A stretch of 20,557 bases of DNA, taken from NCBI GenBank assembly GCA_021810725.1, contig JAJZIE010000013.1:1-20557 (forward strand). Direction: 5' to 3'. Below are positions 1 through 8,275 of this stretch, one piece after another. The translations under genes and the position numbers were made by a program. Position 1 is the first letter of the stretch, and each line of letters opens with the position of its first letter. The notes beneath the pieces are model-generated. The model had not been told where the DNA came from. It worked only from the letters and a program-made list of their open reading frames with translations, and did no database searches. This DNA is from Bacillota bacterium (GTDB lineage: Bacteria; Bacillota; Sulfobacillia; JAJZYS01; JAJYTV01).

Positions 1-26
1 CCGCCCCTGGAATGCTGCCTCGCCAT
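1..26 (-). CDS. Start of an unidentified gene leaving the left edge (partial)
   Basis: Only the first eight codons are visible, reading MARQHSRG before the window ends. The start is supported by a near-perfect ribosome binding site: the minus-strand GAGGAGGT lies at positions 33-40 and is six bases from the ATG. The gene sits about 70 bases downstream of the TetR regulator on the same strand, so the two may share a transcript. The product cannot be named from eight residues. Confidence 0.6.
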
Positions 27-93
27 GACGCGACCTCCTCGCTAGTGAACTATGCCGGTCGACAGAATCTGGCGACGGTTCGGTTTCCTGCAC

Positions 94-690
94 CTAGCGT
101 GGCCGCCCGCCGTCGATGACCATGCGAAAGAGCGTCGATGCCATCTCGCCCGGCGGGAGAGGCCCGTCGGGCCTGTACCAGCGGAAGGCCCAGTTGAACA
201 CGCCGAGCACCGCGAGACTGAACAGCTTGGCGTCGAGGTCCTGCCGCAGCTCGCGCCGGTGTTGCGCCTCCTCCACCAGACTGCGCACCGCGAGCTCGTA
301 GCGGTCGCGCTTCGCCTGGACGATACGGAACTTCTCGTGCGTGAGAAAACGGGCCTCGTTGTGGAAGACGGCCATGTGGTCGTGGAACGTCGACATGCTC
401 TCAAGGTGGTGGCGGAGGATGGCCATCAGGCGGTCCAGCGGATCGCCGTCCTCCCGGGCCGTGCGCTCGGCGTAGTCGAGGAGATGATCGATGAAGGTGT
501 CGTGGAAGAGCAGCAGCAGGTCTTCCTTCGAGTCGAAGTAGTGGTAGAAGGCACCTTTCGAGCATCCCGCGGCGTCGATCACGTCCTGGAGCGACGTCGC
601 GTGGTAGCCCCGCTCGCCGAAGAGGCGCAGGGCGGCGTTCAGGAGGTTCGTGCGCGTGTCGTCCGAGGGATTCCTGGCCTGCCTCGATAT
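94..690 (-). CDS. TetR/AcrR-family transcriptional regulator, apparent ATA start
   Basis: A dimeric DNA-binding repressor of about 198 residues, the usual TetR length. Starting at the ATA codon (688-690), the first helix runs through NLLNAALRLFGERGYHATS (about 15-33). It is followed by the classic TetR helix-turn-helix, SLQDVIDAAGCSKGAFYHYF (about 33-52), and then DSKEDLL. The C-terminal ligand domain contains HDHMAVFHNEARFLTHEKFR. The reading frame is closed by a stop at 697-699. Between that stop and a GTG at 580-582 there is no ATG, GTG or TTG, and starting at the GTG would cut off half of the DNA-binding domain. The ATA has GGAGG about 12 bases upstream. Either this is a rare ATA (or internal CTG) start, or a base is missing near the beginning. 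The ligand is unknown; candidate targets are its own promoter, the gene at the left edge and the MMPL exporter. Confidence 0.85.
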   Translation of the reverse strand: MSRQARNPSDDTRTNLLNAALRLFGERGYHATSLQDVIDAAGCSKGAFYHYFDSKEDLLLLFHDTFIDHLLDYAERTAREDGDPLDRLMAILRHHLESMSTFHDHMAVFHNEARFLTHEKFRIVQAKRDRYELAVRSLVEEAQHRRELRQDLDAKLFSLAVLGVFNWAFRWYRPDGPLPPGEMASTLFRMVIDGGRPR

Positions 691-717
691 GGCCGATCAC
701 GTCCTCCAGTGGTCTCC

Positions 718-729
718 GGGACTCGTCCC
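718..729. promoter_or_regulatory. Possible TetR operator (short inverted repeat)
   Basis: GGGAC-TC-GTCCC is an inverted repeat with five-base arms lying 28 bases upstream of the TetR start. Its position suits an autoregulatory operator, but the arms are short and such repeats arise by chance in GC-rich DNA. Confidence 0.2.
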
Positions 730-759
730 CTGATCATCATAGCGCAGCGCGGCGACATG

Positions 760-776
760 CGGCCGCGAGGCGGCCG
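760..776 (-). terminator. GC hairpin downstream of the VOC gene
   Basis: CGGCCGC-GAG-GCGGCCG forms a perfect seven-pair stem with a three-base loop, 54 bases past the VOC stop codon. No T-run follows on the minus strand, so it may be only a weak terminator or a 3'-end stabilising structure. Confidence 0.3.
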
Positions 777-829
777 AGGGTACCGGGCGCCGGACGTGGG
801 TGCCCGGGGAGCTCGTAGGCCCGGCGCTC

Positions 830-1243
830 TCAGGCGTCGGGTTCCGCCCGCAGCCAGGGCGTTCTCGTGATGCCCACGAGGAGGCCCTCCGGTCCCAGAA
901 GGCGTGTGACGGCCTGTCCCCACGGCTCCTCGCGGTTGGCCACGAGGAGCCGGAATCCCTTCGACTCGAGTTCCATGGTCGCCGCGGCGATGTCCGCGAC
1001 GTCGAACTCGATCCAGGCCTGCGGCACGGGCAGGTCCTCCGGCCACTCGGCGCGGCCGAAGCAGGATGCGGCCGCGTCCTTGAGCGGCCAGACGGCGAAA
1101 TGCTTCGCACCGTCGAGTCGGCCCGTGTGCAGGTAGTCGCCGTCGGCCTCCATGTGCAGGCCAAGAGCGCCCGCGTAGAAGTCGCGCGCGGCGGCTGCAT
1201 CGCCCGCCACGGGACCGAATCCGGCAATGAACAGAATCTCCAT
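830..1243 (-). CDS. VOC (glyoxalase/bleomycin-resistance fold) family protein
   Basis: A 137-residue single-domain protein with the two beta-alpha-beta-beta-beta halves of the vicinal-oxygen-chelate fold. The first half contains RDFYAGALGLHMEADGDYLH and the second AWIEFDVADIAAATMELESK, ending LLGPEGLLVGITRTPW. The glutamate in GPEG is at the usual last metal-ligand position, but no histidine is evident at the usual first position near residue 8. It may therefore be a binding or resistance protein rather than a metalloenzyme. The ATG is preceded by GGGAGGT about 11 bases upstream. It is on the same strand as the TetR gene and diverges from the MMPL gene. The substrate cannot be assigned. Confidence 0.85.
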   Translation of the reverse strand: MEILFIAGFGPVAGDAAAARDFYAGALGLHMEADGDYLHTGRLDGAKHFAVWPLKDAAASCFGRAEWPEDLPVPQAWIEFDVADIAAATMELESKGFRLLVANREEPWGQAVTRLLGPEGLLVGITRTPWLRAEPDA

Positions 1244-1401
1244 CTCGGCGTGGCACCTCCCGGAGAGGGAATGGGATCGTCGCCCGGCCCACCTGGCGGT
1301 GGCAGAGCGCGTAGCTGCGCATGCGTCACGGCGCTAGTTCGCCGCGATGAGCCGCCGCACCCGCCGGCTGGGCCTGATCGCCTTGCGTCCGAGGTCCGTA
1401 C

Positions 1402-3525
1402 ATGCCATTGTGGTCAGGACTGCGCTTTGCGAAAGCGCCAAAGCAGACGAAGGACGGTGCCCGATTGCCGCTCACGGCGAGGCGTCCCTGGGTCACGATC
1501 GCTCTTTGGTTCCTGCTGCTCGCCGCCGCGGTGCCGCTGCTCTTCCAGGTGACGGACCACCTGGGGTCGGGCGGCTTTTCCGCCCCGCACAGTGTGGCCG
1601 CCAAGGCCGACGCCACCGTGGGGCACCTCGTGCAGCCGGCATCCGTGCCGACGACCCTGATCGCGGGGATCTCGCCGAGCCGCCTGCAGCGCATGGCGAA
1701 GGTCTCGGGCATGCCTGCGCCCTGGCTGCACGCCCTCGGCCGGAGCTCCGAGGTGCTGGTGCCCGGGCAGGACAACGCCGCCGCGAAGCGCTTTCTCGGC
1801 CTGGCTCGGCGGAACGGTGCCTCGCTGACGGCGGTCAACTCCGACAGCCTCGGGCAGGCCGTCAGCCACCAGGCCATCCAGGCGTTCAGCTCCAGCACTG
1901 TGGTGGCGGTGCCCGCGCTGCTCATCCTGCTGCTCCTGGTTTTCGGGGCCGTGCTGCCCGCCCTGCTGCCGCCCGTCCCGGCCGGCGCCGGCACCGTCCT
2001 GACCTTGGCCGTCGTGGCGATCGTCGAACGCTACGTGCCGCTCTCCGTGTACCTCCTGCAGATCGTCAGCTTCCTCGCGCTCGGTGTCGGCGTCGACTAC
2101 GCGCTTTTCGTCTCCACGCGCTTCAGGAGCGCGCTCGAGGCCGGGGCTGGCGTGGAGGAAGCGCTCTCGCTCGCCATGCGCACCTCCGGGCGCTCGGTGC
2201 TGTTCTCGGGCCTGGCCGTCGCGCTGGCGATCGGCGCGCTCGTCCTCGGCGGCACGGCGTACTGGCGCGGCATGGCGCTCGGCGGTGGCGCGGCGGTCGC
2301 CTCCGTGCTGCTCGTGACCCACACCCTGCTGCCGCCGCTCTTGCGGCTGATGGGCCGGAGGGCGAGCCTCGGCCGCATCCGCTTCGCCATGCCGGAGTGG
2401 CGCCTTTGGCGCATCCTGGCCAACTGGGCGACGTCGCGTCCCGGCATCGCCCTGACGCTCGGGCTGCTGGTGCTGGCGGTCCCCGCCGTGGCGGCGCCGG
2501 CCATGCGCGCCAGCATACCCGCCGACATCGCCGCGATGCTGCCGCAAAGCTCGCCGCTCGCGCGGGCGCAGAAGGTGGAGCAGCAGGTGCGGGGCGCCGG
2601 CGAGATCGCGCCGTTCGTGGTGGCCCTGTCGCTGCCCGAGAGCGTGACGTCGCCATCCGCGTGGCAGACGGTCGGGCGGGTGACGGACAAGCTCAGGGCG
2701 ATGCCCGGCGTGAAGTCGGTCGCGTCGCCGAGCGGTCGGCTCAGTCCCGAGGTGCTCGCGGCGAGCGCCGCGAGCCCGCGGAGTCCCTTGCGCGCCTTCG
2801 TCAGCGGACCACGCTCCGTCGACCTCTTCGTGACGCCGGCCTCCGGACCCGACAGCCAGGCCACCTTGAGCCTGCTCGGCCGGATGCAGGCGAGCCTCGG
2901 CCGGACCCCAGGCGCCCAGGTGTCGATCGGCGGCCAGGTCGCGGCGGTGCAGGAGTTCAACAGCTATCTCGCGGCGAGGCTCCCGGCGATGGCCGTGGCG
3001 GTGGTGCTGGTCGCTCTCCTGGTGCTCTGGCTCGCGACGGGCTCACTGCTGCAGGCGGTGATCGGCGTGCTGATGAACGCCCTCGTGACGCTCGCGACCG
3101 CGGGCATCCTCGTCACGGTGATCGAGCGCGGCGCCTTCGGCGTCACGCCGCAACCGCTCAACCTGGCGGTCACGCCGCTCGTCTTCGTGATGCTGTTCGG
3201 CCTCTCGATGGACTACGAGGTGATCCTGCTGCACCGCATCCAGGAGCGTCTCAGGCAGGGCGACGCGCCGCGGCACGCCGCGACGCACGCCGTCGCGACG
3301 ACGGGCGGCATGATCACCGGCGCCGGACTCATCATGGTGGCCGTGGTGGCGGCCTTGCTCGTCAGCCCGTTCGAGATCCTGCAGACGCTCGCGATCGGAC
3401 TCGTCAGCGCCGTGCTGCTCGACACGCTGGTCGTGCGCACGTTCCTCGTCCCTGCCGCCGTGACGCTGCTCGGTCGCCACGCCTTCTGGCCGCGCCTGCA
3501 TCAGCCGAGGCACCTGGCGAAGTAG
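1402..3525 (+). CDS. MMPL/RND-superfamily transporter
   Basis: A 707-residue integral membrane exporter of the MMPL type, which moves lipids or hydrophobic compounds using the proton gradient. The first membrane helix is at about 31-48. A short extracytoplasmic domain (about 51-163) leads into a helix cluster at about 165-320, with the repeat signature GVGVDYALFVSTRFRSAL at 228-245. A second extracytoplasmic domain and a second helix cluster follow, with the matching signature GLSMDYEVILLHRI at about 600-613. Both signatures carry the Asp-Tyr pair used for proton coupling. GAGGT lies six bases before the ATG. A small inverted repeat (CGGCG/CGCCG, 1329-1344) lies upstream and could be an operator. 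The nearby TetR gene makes TetR-controlled export plausible. The cargo is unknown. Confidence 0.93.
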   Translation: MPLWSGLRFAKAPKQTKDGARLPLTARRPWVTIALWFLLLAAAVPLLFQVTDHLGSGGFSAPHSVAAKADATVGHLVQPASVPTTLIAGISPSRLQRMAKVSGMPAPWLHALGRSSEVLVPGQDNAAAKRFLGLARRNGASLTAVNSDSLGQAVSHQAIQAFSSSTVVAVPALLILLLLVFGAVLPALLPPVPAGAGTVLTLAVVAIVERYVPLSVYLLQIVSFLALGVGVDYALFVSTRFRSALEAGAGVEEALSLAMRTSGRSVLFSGLAVALAIGALVLGGTAYWRGMALGGGAAVASVLLVTHTLLPPLLRLMGRRASLGRIRFAMPEWRLWRILANWATSRPGIALTLGLLVLAVPAVAAPAMRASIPADIAAMLPQSSPLARAQKVEQQVRGAGEIAPFVVALSLPESVTSPSAWQTVGRVTDKLRAMPGVKSVASPSGRLSPEVLAASAASPRSPLRAFVSGPRSVDLFVTPASGPDSQATLSLLGRMQASLGRTPGAQVSIGGQVAAVQEFNSYLAARLPAMAVAVVLVALLVLWLATGSLLQAVIGVLMNALVTLATAGILVTVIERGAFGVTPQPLNLAVTPLVFVMLFGLSMDYEVILLHRIQERLRQGDAPRHAATHAVATTGGMITGAGLIMVAVVAALLVSPFEILQTLAIGLVSAVLLDTLVVRTFLVPAAVTLLGRHAFWPRLHQPRHLAK

Positions 3526-3741
3526 CGCCCGCGGCGGCCAGGGCGGCGGCATGGTGGCACCGGGTCCGCGGTCGACCCTGGCATCGGTCCGGTCTTGGCG
3601 GAGCAGACTCCCGGTGACGGCAGGTCGCTCCGCCCGGTTCGGGCCTTGCCTTGGCGTCAGTGCAGGAGGAGCGGCGACGGGCTCGAAGAAACATGAGTGC
3701 ATAGATGATGATTATCGGGTCGGTATCAGGGGGGAGTCTGC

Positions 3742-5349
3742 GTGGCGGACGCGTCGTCCCGGACCGCGGCGGACGTGGCCAGTGGCCCGATCCGCGTGTT
3801 CGGCGTCGATGACCACCAAGGCGTGCTCGACGGCCTGCGGCAGATCATCTCGGACCAGAGCGACCTCACCTGGGTAGGCCAGGCGAGCTCGATCGGCGAC
3901 GCGCAAAGCCAGCTCGAGGCGCTGCGGCCCGACGTGATGCTGCTCGACAGCCGGCTGAAGAGCGAATCCGGCCTCGATCTCTGCGCCTGGACGCGGGAGC
4001 GCCTGCCCGAGGTGCGGGTTCTGATGCTGACGGGTTCCACCGACGCCGCCCTGCTGCTGCAGGCCCTGGCGGCGGGGGCCACGGGCTTTCTGATCAAGCA
4101 GGCCAGGGGTCGCGACATCGTCGACGCGATCCGGCGGGTGCGCCAGGGCGAGGTCGTCTGGGACGTACGCATGGGCCAGGCGGTGCTGCAGCACTTCCGT
4201 GAGGTCGGGGGACAGGGCGTCGGCAACGAGCGGCTCGAGCGCTACCGCGAGCGCGTGCACCGCCTCTACCAGGGCATGACGGCGATCGCGGGCATCCGCA
4301 GCGTCGAGGAGATGTTGCAGCGGGTGCTCTCGCTGGCGCGCGAGGTGACCGGAGCGCGCTACGCGGCGCTCGCCGTGCTGCTGCCGGACGAGTCGATCGC
4401 GCAGTTCCTCACGGAGGGGCTGACGCCGGAGGAGATGCGGGCGATGGGCGCCCTGCCACGCGGCAAGGGGCTTCTGGGCGAGGTGATCCACACGCGCAGG
4501 CCCCTGCGCGTCCCGGACATCCCGTCGCACCCGCGGGCCTCCGGCTGGCCGCCAGGCCACCCGCCGATGCGCACCTTCCTCGGCATGCCGATGCTGGTCC
4601 ACGGCGAGGTGGTGGGGCACCTCTACATGACCGACAAGCGGGGTGGCGAGGCGTTCTCGGCCGAGGACGAGGAGCTCGTCGGCCTGCTCGCGAGTCTCGG
4701 CGCCGTGCTGGTCAAGAACCAGCGGCTCAACGAGGATCTGGGCAGGCTCGCCGTGGTGGAGGAGCGCCAGCGCATCGGCATGAACCTGCACGACGGCACC
4801 TTGCAGACGATCTACTCGGTCCTGCTCGGGCTGGACGCCTTGCTTGGCGAGATGCCGGAGGGCGGCCGCGCCTACGACGCCGTCAACCGACTCGCGGAAC
4901 GGCTGCGCGAGGTGACCGACGAGATCCGCCGCTACGTCCTCGACCTCAAGTCCGACACGAGACCGCTGATGAGCACGGTGGAGGAGATCGCGCAGGAGCT
5001 CGGGCTCGGCGAGAAGCTGCGCATCCATTCCTCCGACATGTCCTACACGCAGCTGCCGGAGGAGACGGTGGAGCATCTGGCGCGCTTCACGCAGGAGGCG
5101 CTCAGCAACGTGGCGCGCCACGCCCAGGCGACGCGGGTGGATGTGACCTGGCGCCGGGTGGGCGACGAGTTCCAGCTGATGATCGACGACGACGGCGTCG
5201 GCTTCGACACGAGCCAGCCCTCGCCACCCGGCCACCATGGCCGCCGCCATCTCGAGGAGCGCGCACGGCTGGCCGGTGGTCGCCTGCAGGTGGACAGCCG
5301 GCCGCACGCGGGAGCGCGGATCATGCTGACGGGTCCGATGCCGCGCTGA
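3742..5349 (+). CDS. REC-GAF-histidine kinase hybrid (NarL/DevS-type two-component protein)
   Basis: A cytoplasmic 535-residue protein without membrane segments. Residues 17-140 form a receiver domain: acidic pair D23/D24, phospho-acceptor D69 in LLDS, T97 and K119. Residues about 185-328 form a GAF domain with the sequence PPGHPPMRTFLGMPM, typical of DevS/DosS-like sensors. The dimerisation/phospho-acceptor region is HisKA_3, with H350 in ERQRIGMNLHDG. The ATPase domain has N455 in EALSNVARHA and the box DDDGVGFD (482-489). The usual GLxxMxER signature is altered to GRRHLEER. No DNA-binding output domain is present. The start is GTG with GGGGGGAG five bases upstream. The 216 bases before it hold no gene; the AT-richer stretch 3695-3720 is the likeliest promoter zone. 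The signal is unknown; redox or gas sensing is possible by analogy with DevS. Confidence 0.92.
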   Translation: MADASSRTAADVASGPIRVFGVDDHQGVLDGLRQIISDQSDLTWVGQASSIGDAQSQLEALRPDVMLLDSRLKSESGLDLCAWTRERLPEVRVLMLTGSTDAALLLQALAAGATGFLIKQARGRDIVDAIRRVRQGEVVWDVRMGQAVLQHFREVGGQGVGNERLERYRERVHRLYQGMTAIAGIRSVEEMLQRVLSLAREVTGARYAALAVLLPDESIAQFLTEGLTPEEMRAMGALPRGKGLLGEVIHTRRPLRVPDIPSHPRASGWPPGHPPMRTFLGMPMLVHGEVVGHLYMTDKRGGEAFSAEDEELVGLLASLGAVLVKNQRLNEDLGRLAVVEERQRIGMNLHDGTLQTIYSVLLGLDALLGEMPEGGRAYDAVNRLAERLREVTDEIRRYVLDLKSDTRPLMSTVEEIAQELGLGEKLRIHSSDMSYTQLPEETVEHLARFTQEALSNVARHAQATRVDVTWRRVGDEFQLMIDDDGVGFDTSQPSPPGHHGRRHLEERARLAGGRLQVDSRPHAGARIMLTGPMPR

Positions 5350-5368
5350 GTCCGGCAGAGGTTCTAGG

Positions 5369-5400
5369 CAAGGCGCCTGCCCACTTGGGCGGGCGCCTTG
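5369..5400 (+). terminator. Strong hairpin after the kinase gene
   Basis: CAAGGCGCC pairs perfectly with GGCGCCTTG, and the stem continues through a T-G wobble and GCCC/GGGC to an ACTT loop, giving about 14 pairs. It begins 20 bases after the kinase stop. There is no T-run, but the stem resembles the AAGGCGCC terminator at 15914-15941. Confidence 0.75.
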
Positions 5401-5500
5401 CGCGGTCCTGGACCCGGCACCGCACCCCGGCAGGCACTCGGCCGTCGCTGGCGAAGGATGAGGCCTGTCCCCGAGAGTCCCGCGAAGGAGTGCGACGGAT

Positions 5501-6328
5501 TTGGCGCGGCTCGTCCTTGGACTTGTGCAGATGAACCTCTCGGTCTCGGTGGCCGAGAACCTCGAGAAAGCCGAGACCCTCCTCCGCGACGTACGCGGGC
5601 AAGGGGCGTCGATCGCCCTTCTGCCCGAGATGTTTCCGCTGCCCTGGGTCGCCGGGGCGGAGGACAGCCGGGCGTTCGCCTTCGCGGAGGATGAGGACGG
5701 CACGACGCTCGCCCGCATGCGCACGATCGCGGCGGAGGCGGGGATCGCCATCGCGGTGCCCATCTACGAACGCAGCGGGGAGCGGCGCTTCAACACGACC
5801 TTCGTCCTTTCGGAACATGGCGACATCCTGATGCGCTACCGCAAGAACCACGTCCCCTACCACCCGGGTTGGTACGAGAAGTACTACTACGAGCCGGGCG
5901 ATCTCGGCTTCCCCGTCTTTCGCCACCAGGGCACCACCCTGGGTGTCCAGACCTGCTGGGACAACCTCTTTCCCGAGGGCAGCCGCATCCTTGCCCTGAA
6001 GGGCGCGGAAGTCATCCTGGCGCCAAGGGGCTCGGGCGACTACTCCCGCGGCCGCTGGCGGACGACCCTGGCCGCGAACGCGATGGCCAACAACTGCTTC
6101 GTCGCGACGGTGAACCGCATCGGCATGGAGAGCGGCGGCTACATGTTCGGCGGCGACAGCCTCGTGGTCGGACCGGATGGCGAGGTGGTCGCGGCGGTGG
6201 AGGGCGAGGATGCGGCCCTGGCGGTCGAGATCGATCTCGGGAAGGTGCAGGAAAGCCGCGCGGAATGGCCCTTTCAGGCGGATCGGCGGCCTTCGCTCTA
6301 CCGCGAGATCGCCGAGGGTCCCCGCTGA
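5501..6328 (+). CDS. Carbon-nitrogen hydrolase (N-carbamoylputrescine amidase-like)
   Basis: A 275-residue soluble nitrilase-superfamily amidase. The catalytic triad is visible: E43 in LLPEMF, K115 in YRKNHVP and C152 in QTCWDNLFPE, with the supporting glutamate E126 in WYEKYYYEPGD. The string after the lysine (HPGWYEKYYYEPGDLGFPVF) resembles N-carbamoylputrescine amidase (AguB) and beta-ureidopropionase, which split a carbamoylated amine into amine, CO2 and ammonia. The TTG start has AAGGAG ten bases upstream. Its stop overlaps the start of the next gene by one base. Since the next gene encodes a deiminase-fold enzyme, it probably hydrolyses the ureido product of that reaction. The exact substrate is inferred, not shown. 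Confidence 0.88.
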   Translation: MARLVLGLVQMNLSVSVAENLEKAETLLRDVRGQGASIALLPEMFPLPWVAGAEDSRAFAFAEDEDGTTLARMRTIAAEAGIAIAVPIYERSGERRFNTTFVLSEHGDILMRYRKNHVPYHPGWYEKYYYEPGDLGFPVFRHQGTTLGVQTCWDNLFPEGSRILALKGAEVILAPRGSGDYSRGRWRTTLAANAMANNCFVATVNRIGMESGGYMFGGDSLVVGPDGEVVAAVEGEDAALAVEIDLGKVQESRAEWPFQADRRPSLYREIAEGPR

Positions 6329-7260
6329 TGCGCGTCCAGGGGGACCGCTGGCTGCCCGATCCCGCCACCTTCGCGCAGGACAAGGACCGCCTCTGGGGCG
6401 ACTTCTACGTCGATTCCGAGGTCGGGCGGCTGCGCTCGGTGCTGATGCACCGTCCGGGCCCGGAACTGGAGCTCGTTTCGGGCGAGGGCTACCAGGACCA
6501 CCTCTACGACTCCCCGATCGACGAGAAGCGCTTCCTGCGGCAGTTCGACGGCCTTTGCGAGACCTACGAGCGTCTGGGCGTCGCGGTGCGCCTGGTCGAG
6601 GGGCAGCTGGGGGATCGGCCGAACGCCGTCTACATGCGCGACCTCTATACGATGACGCCGGAGGGCGCCATCCTCGCTCGTCCGGCGACAGGCCAGCGCC
6701 GCGGCGAGGAGCGGGCGGTCGCCGCCACACTGGCGGCGCTCGGCGTGCCCATCCTCAAGACGGTGAACGGCCAGGGCACATTCGAGGGCTCGAACGTCGT
6801 CTGGCTCGACCGGCAGACCTGTCTCCTCGGCACCTCGAGCCGGACGAACCAGGCCGGCGCCGAGCAGGTGGAGCGTGAACTGAGGGGGTTGGGGGTCTCG
6901 GACATCCTGCCTGTCGCGGTGCCTTACGGCCAGATCCACGTCGATGGCTTCATCTCGCCCGTGGACCGCCGCCGCATCGTCGTCGCGCCCTGGCTATTGA
7001 CCTGGGATCTCCGCCTCGAGCTGCTCGCGCGCGGCTTCGAGCTGATCGTGCAGGAGGATCTCGACGAGGTGGGTCGGCTCGGCACGAACTTCGTGACCGT
7101 CGCGCCGGGGGTGGTCGTCATGGCGGAGGGTTTCCCCGGAACCCTCGCGCTGCTGCGCGACCACGGCATCGAGGTGCATCTCGTCGCGATGGACGAAATC
7201 CTGCGCGGCGGCGGGTCCGTGCACTGCTGCACCGGTTTCCTGCGCCGCGATCCCGTGTAG
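6328..7260 (+). CDS. Arginine deiminase / amidinotransferase-fold enzyme (DDAH-like)
   Basis: A 310-residue enzyme of the guanidine-group-modifying superfamily. The conserved positions are visible: R104-D105 in YMRDLYTMTPEG, E153 in FEGSN (usually EGGD), H204 and D206 in IHVDGFIS, and the nucleophilic cysteine C300 in GGGSVHCCTG. The segment CLLGTSSRTNQAGAEQ is typical of dimethylargininase/arginine-deiminase relatives. It lacks the features of the agmatine deiminase (AguA) family. The ATG overlaps the amidase stop (TGATG), so the two are translationally coupled. The likely reaction is hydrolysis or transfer of a guanidino group, giving a ureido compound for the neighbouring amidase. Confidence 0.85.
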   Translation: MRVQGDRWLPDPATFAQDKDRLWGDFYVDSEVGRLRSVLMHRPGPELELVSGEGYQDHLYDSPIDEKRFLRQFDGLCETYERLGVAVRLVEGQLGDRPNAVYMRDLYTMTPEGAILARPATGQRRGEERAVAATLAALGVPILKTVNGQGTFEGSNVVWLDRQTCLLGTSSRTNQAGAEQVERELRGLGVSDILPVAVPYGQIHVDGFISPVDRRRIVVAPWLLTWDLRLELLARGFELIVQEDLDEVGRLGTNFVTVAPGVVVMAEGFPGTLALLRDHGIEVHLVAMDEILRGGGSVHCCTGFLRRDPV

Positions 7261-7279
7261 CGAAGGAGGAGGCGGCCAG

Positions 7280-8188
7280 TTGGCGAGGCTTCTTGCCCCG
7301 ATCCAGGGACGACTCGTCCGGCAGGGCGGCCGTCTCACGACACCGTACGGCCACGACCTCGAGAGCCCGCTCTGGGCAGGGGCGGAGATCGGCTTTCTCG
7401 AGAGTCGGGAGGCGGCCGGGGAGGCGGCCGCGGAGACCCTGCGCCGCGGCTGGATCCTGGGCGTGCACTATCCGCTGGTCCAGGCCCACGCCTGGGACTG
7501 GGCGCCCTTCTGGCTCGCGCCGCAAGGCCCCGAGCGCCAGGCGGCGCGGCGTGCGGCGCTGGCGGCGATGGCGCAGGCGAAGGAACTCGGCGCGTCCTAC
7601 ATCCTCTTCCACTATCCCTGGCCGGCCCTCGTCGACCGCGCCGTGCCCTACGAGTCTCTCGGCTGGAAGATCCCGCCCACGGCGCAGGACGAGCGGCTCT
7701 GGCCGCGGGAGCGACTTGCGGGCGTCTCCGAGGAGATCTTCGCGGAGCTCGAGGGGGCGTCCCGCGCGCTTCGCCTGCGGGTCGTCCTGGAGCTTGACGG
7801 GCCGAATGGCGTCTGGTTCGACCCGGCTCCGCGGCGGGATCTCTGCGCGGCGCTCTTCGCCGCGCATGCGGACCTCGACCTCTGCCTCGACACCGGGCGG
7901 CTCGGCCTGCTCGCGCGTCAGCACGGCGGCGATCCGCTCGGCTACACCCGGCGCTGGCTCGATTTCACGCGGCATGTGCATCTGCACGGAGCGTGCTGGG
8001 AGCGGCGCCAAAACCACTTGCCGCCGCTCCCGGAACACGAGGGGGACGGGAACTACACGCCGGCGGCGGCCATCGCGCGCCTGGTGCTCCGCGCCCACCC
8101 TGAGACCCTGACGGTGCTCGAGACGGATCCGCGGGGCAGGTCGGCCGAGGAGGCGGAGCGCAGCATGCGCTATTGCGCCGGGCTCTGA
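7280..8188 (+). CDS. TIM-barrel sugar-isomerase/AP-endonuclease-2-like protein
   Basis: A 302-residue protein of the xylose-isomerase-like TIM-barrel superfamily. Candidate metal ligands fall at the ends of successive strands: H63 in GVHYP, H111 in ILFHYP, E171 in VVLELDG, D204 in LCLDTG, H232/H234/H236 in HVHLHG and E281 in VLETD. The TTG start has AAGGAGGAGG seven to eight bases upstream and lies 19 bases after the deiminase stop. It is therefore the third gene of the same operon. Family members isomerise or epimerise sugars or act on small ketoacids. The substrate is unknown, but the context suggests a carbon skeleton released from a guanidino compound. Confidence 0.8.
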   Translation: MARLLAPIQGRLVRQGGRLTTPYGHDLESPLWAGAEIGFLESREAAGEAAAETLRRGWILGVHYPLVQAHAWDWAPFWLAPQGPERQAARRAALAAMAQAKELGASYILFHYPWPALVDRAVPYESLGWKIPPTAQDERLWPRERLAGVSEEIFAELEGASRALRLRVVLELDGPNGVWFDPAPRRDLCAALFAAHADLDLCLDTGRLGLLARQHGGDPLGYTRRWLDFTRHVHLHGACWERRQNHLPPLPEHEGDGNYTPAAAIARLVLRAHPETLTVLETDPRGRSAEEAERSMRYCAGL

Positions 8189-8275
8189 GCCTGGGGCCGA
8201 TCAATCCCGGGGCATGGGAGACGCGCCGCAAGGAGTCCATGGCGGCGGTGGGGAGGGGCCCTGGCATGGGCCGTG

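Noticed and set aside
1347..3617. A 756-codon plus-strand frame overlapping the MMPL gene
   Set aside because: Arg/Ala-rich shadow frame; the MMPL frame has membrane helices and both VDY/MDY signatures.
3712..5763. A 683-codon minus-strand frame opposite the kinase
   Set aside because: The His/Arg/Gln-rich translation has no recognisable motif and crosses the terminator and two unrelated plus-strand genes.
6328..7260. Agmatine deiminase (AguA), completing a classic AguA/AguB pair
   Set aside because: Length and motifs (IHVDG, GGGSVHCCTG, FEGSN) fit the DDAH/arginine-deiminase/amidinotransferase group rather than the longer AguA family.
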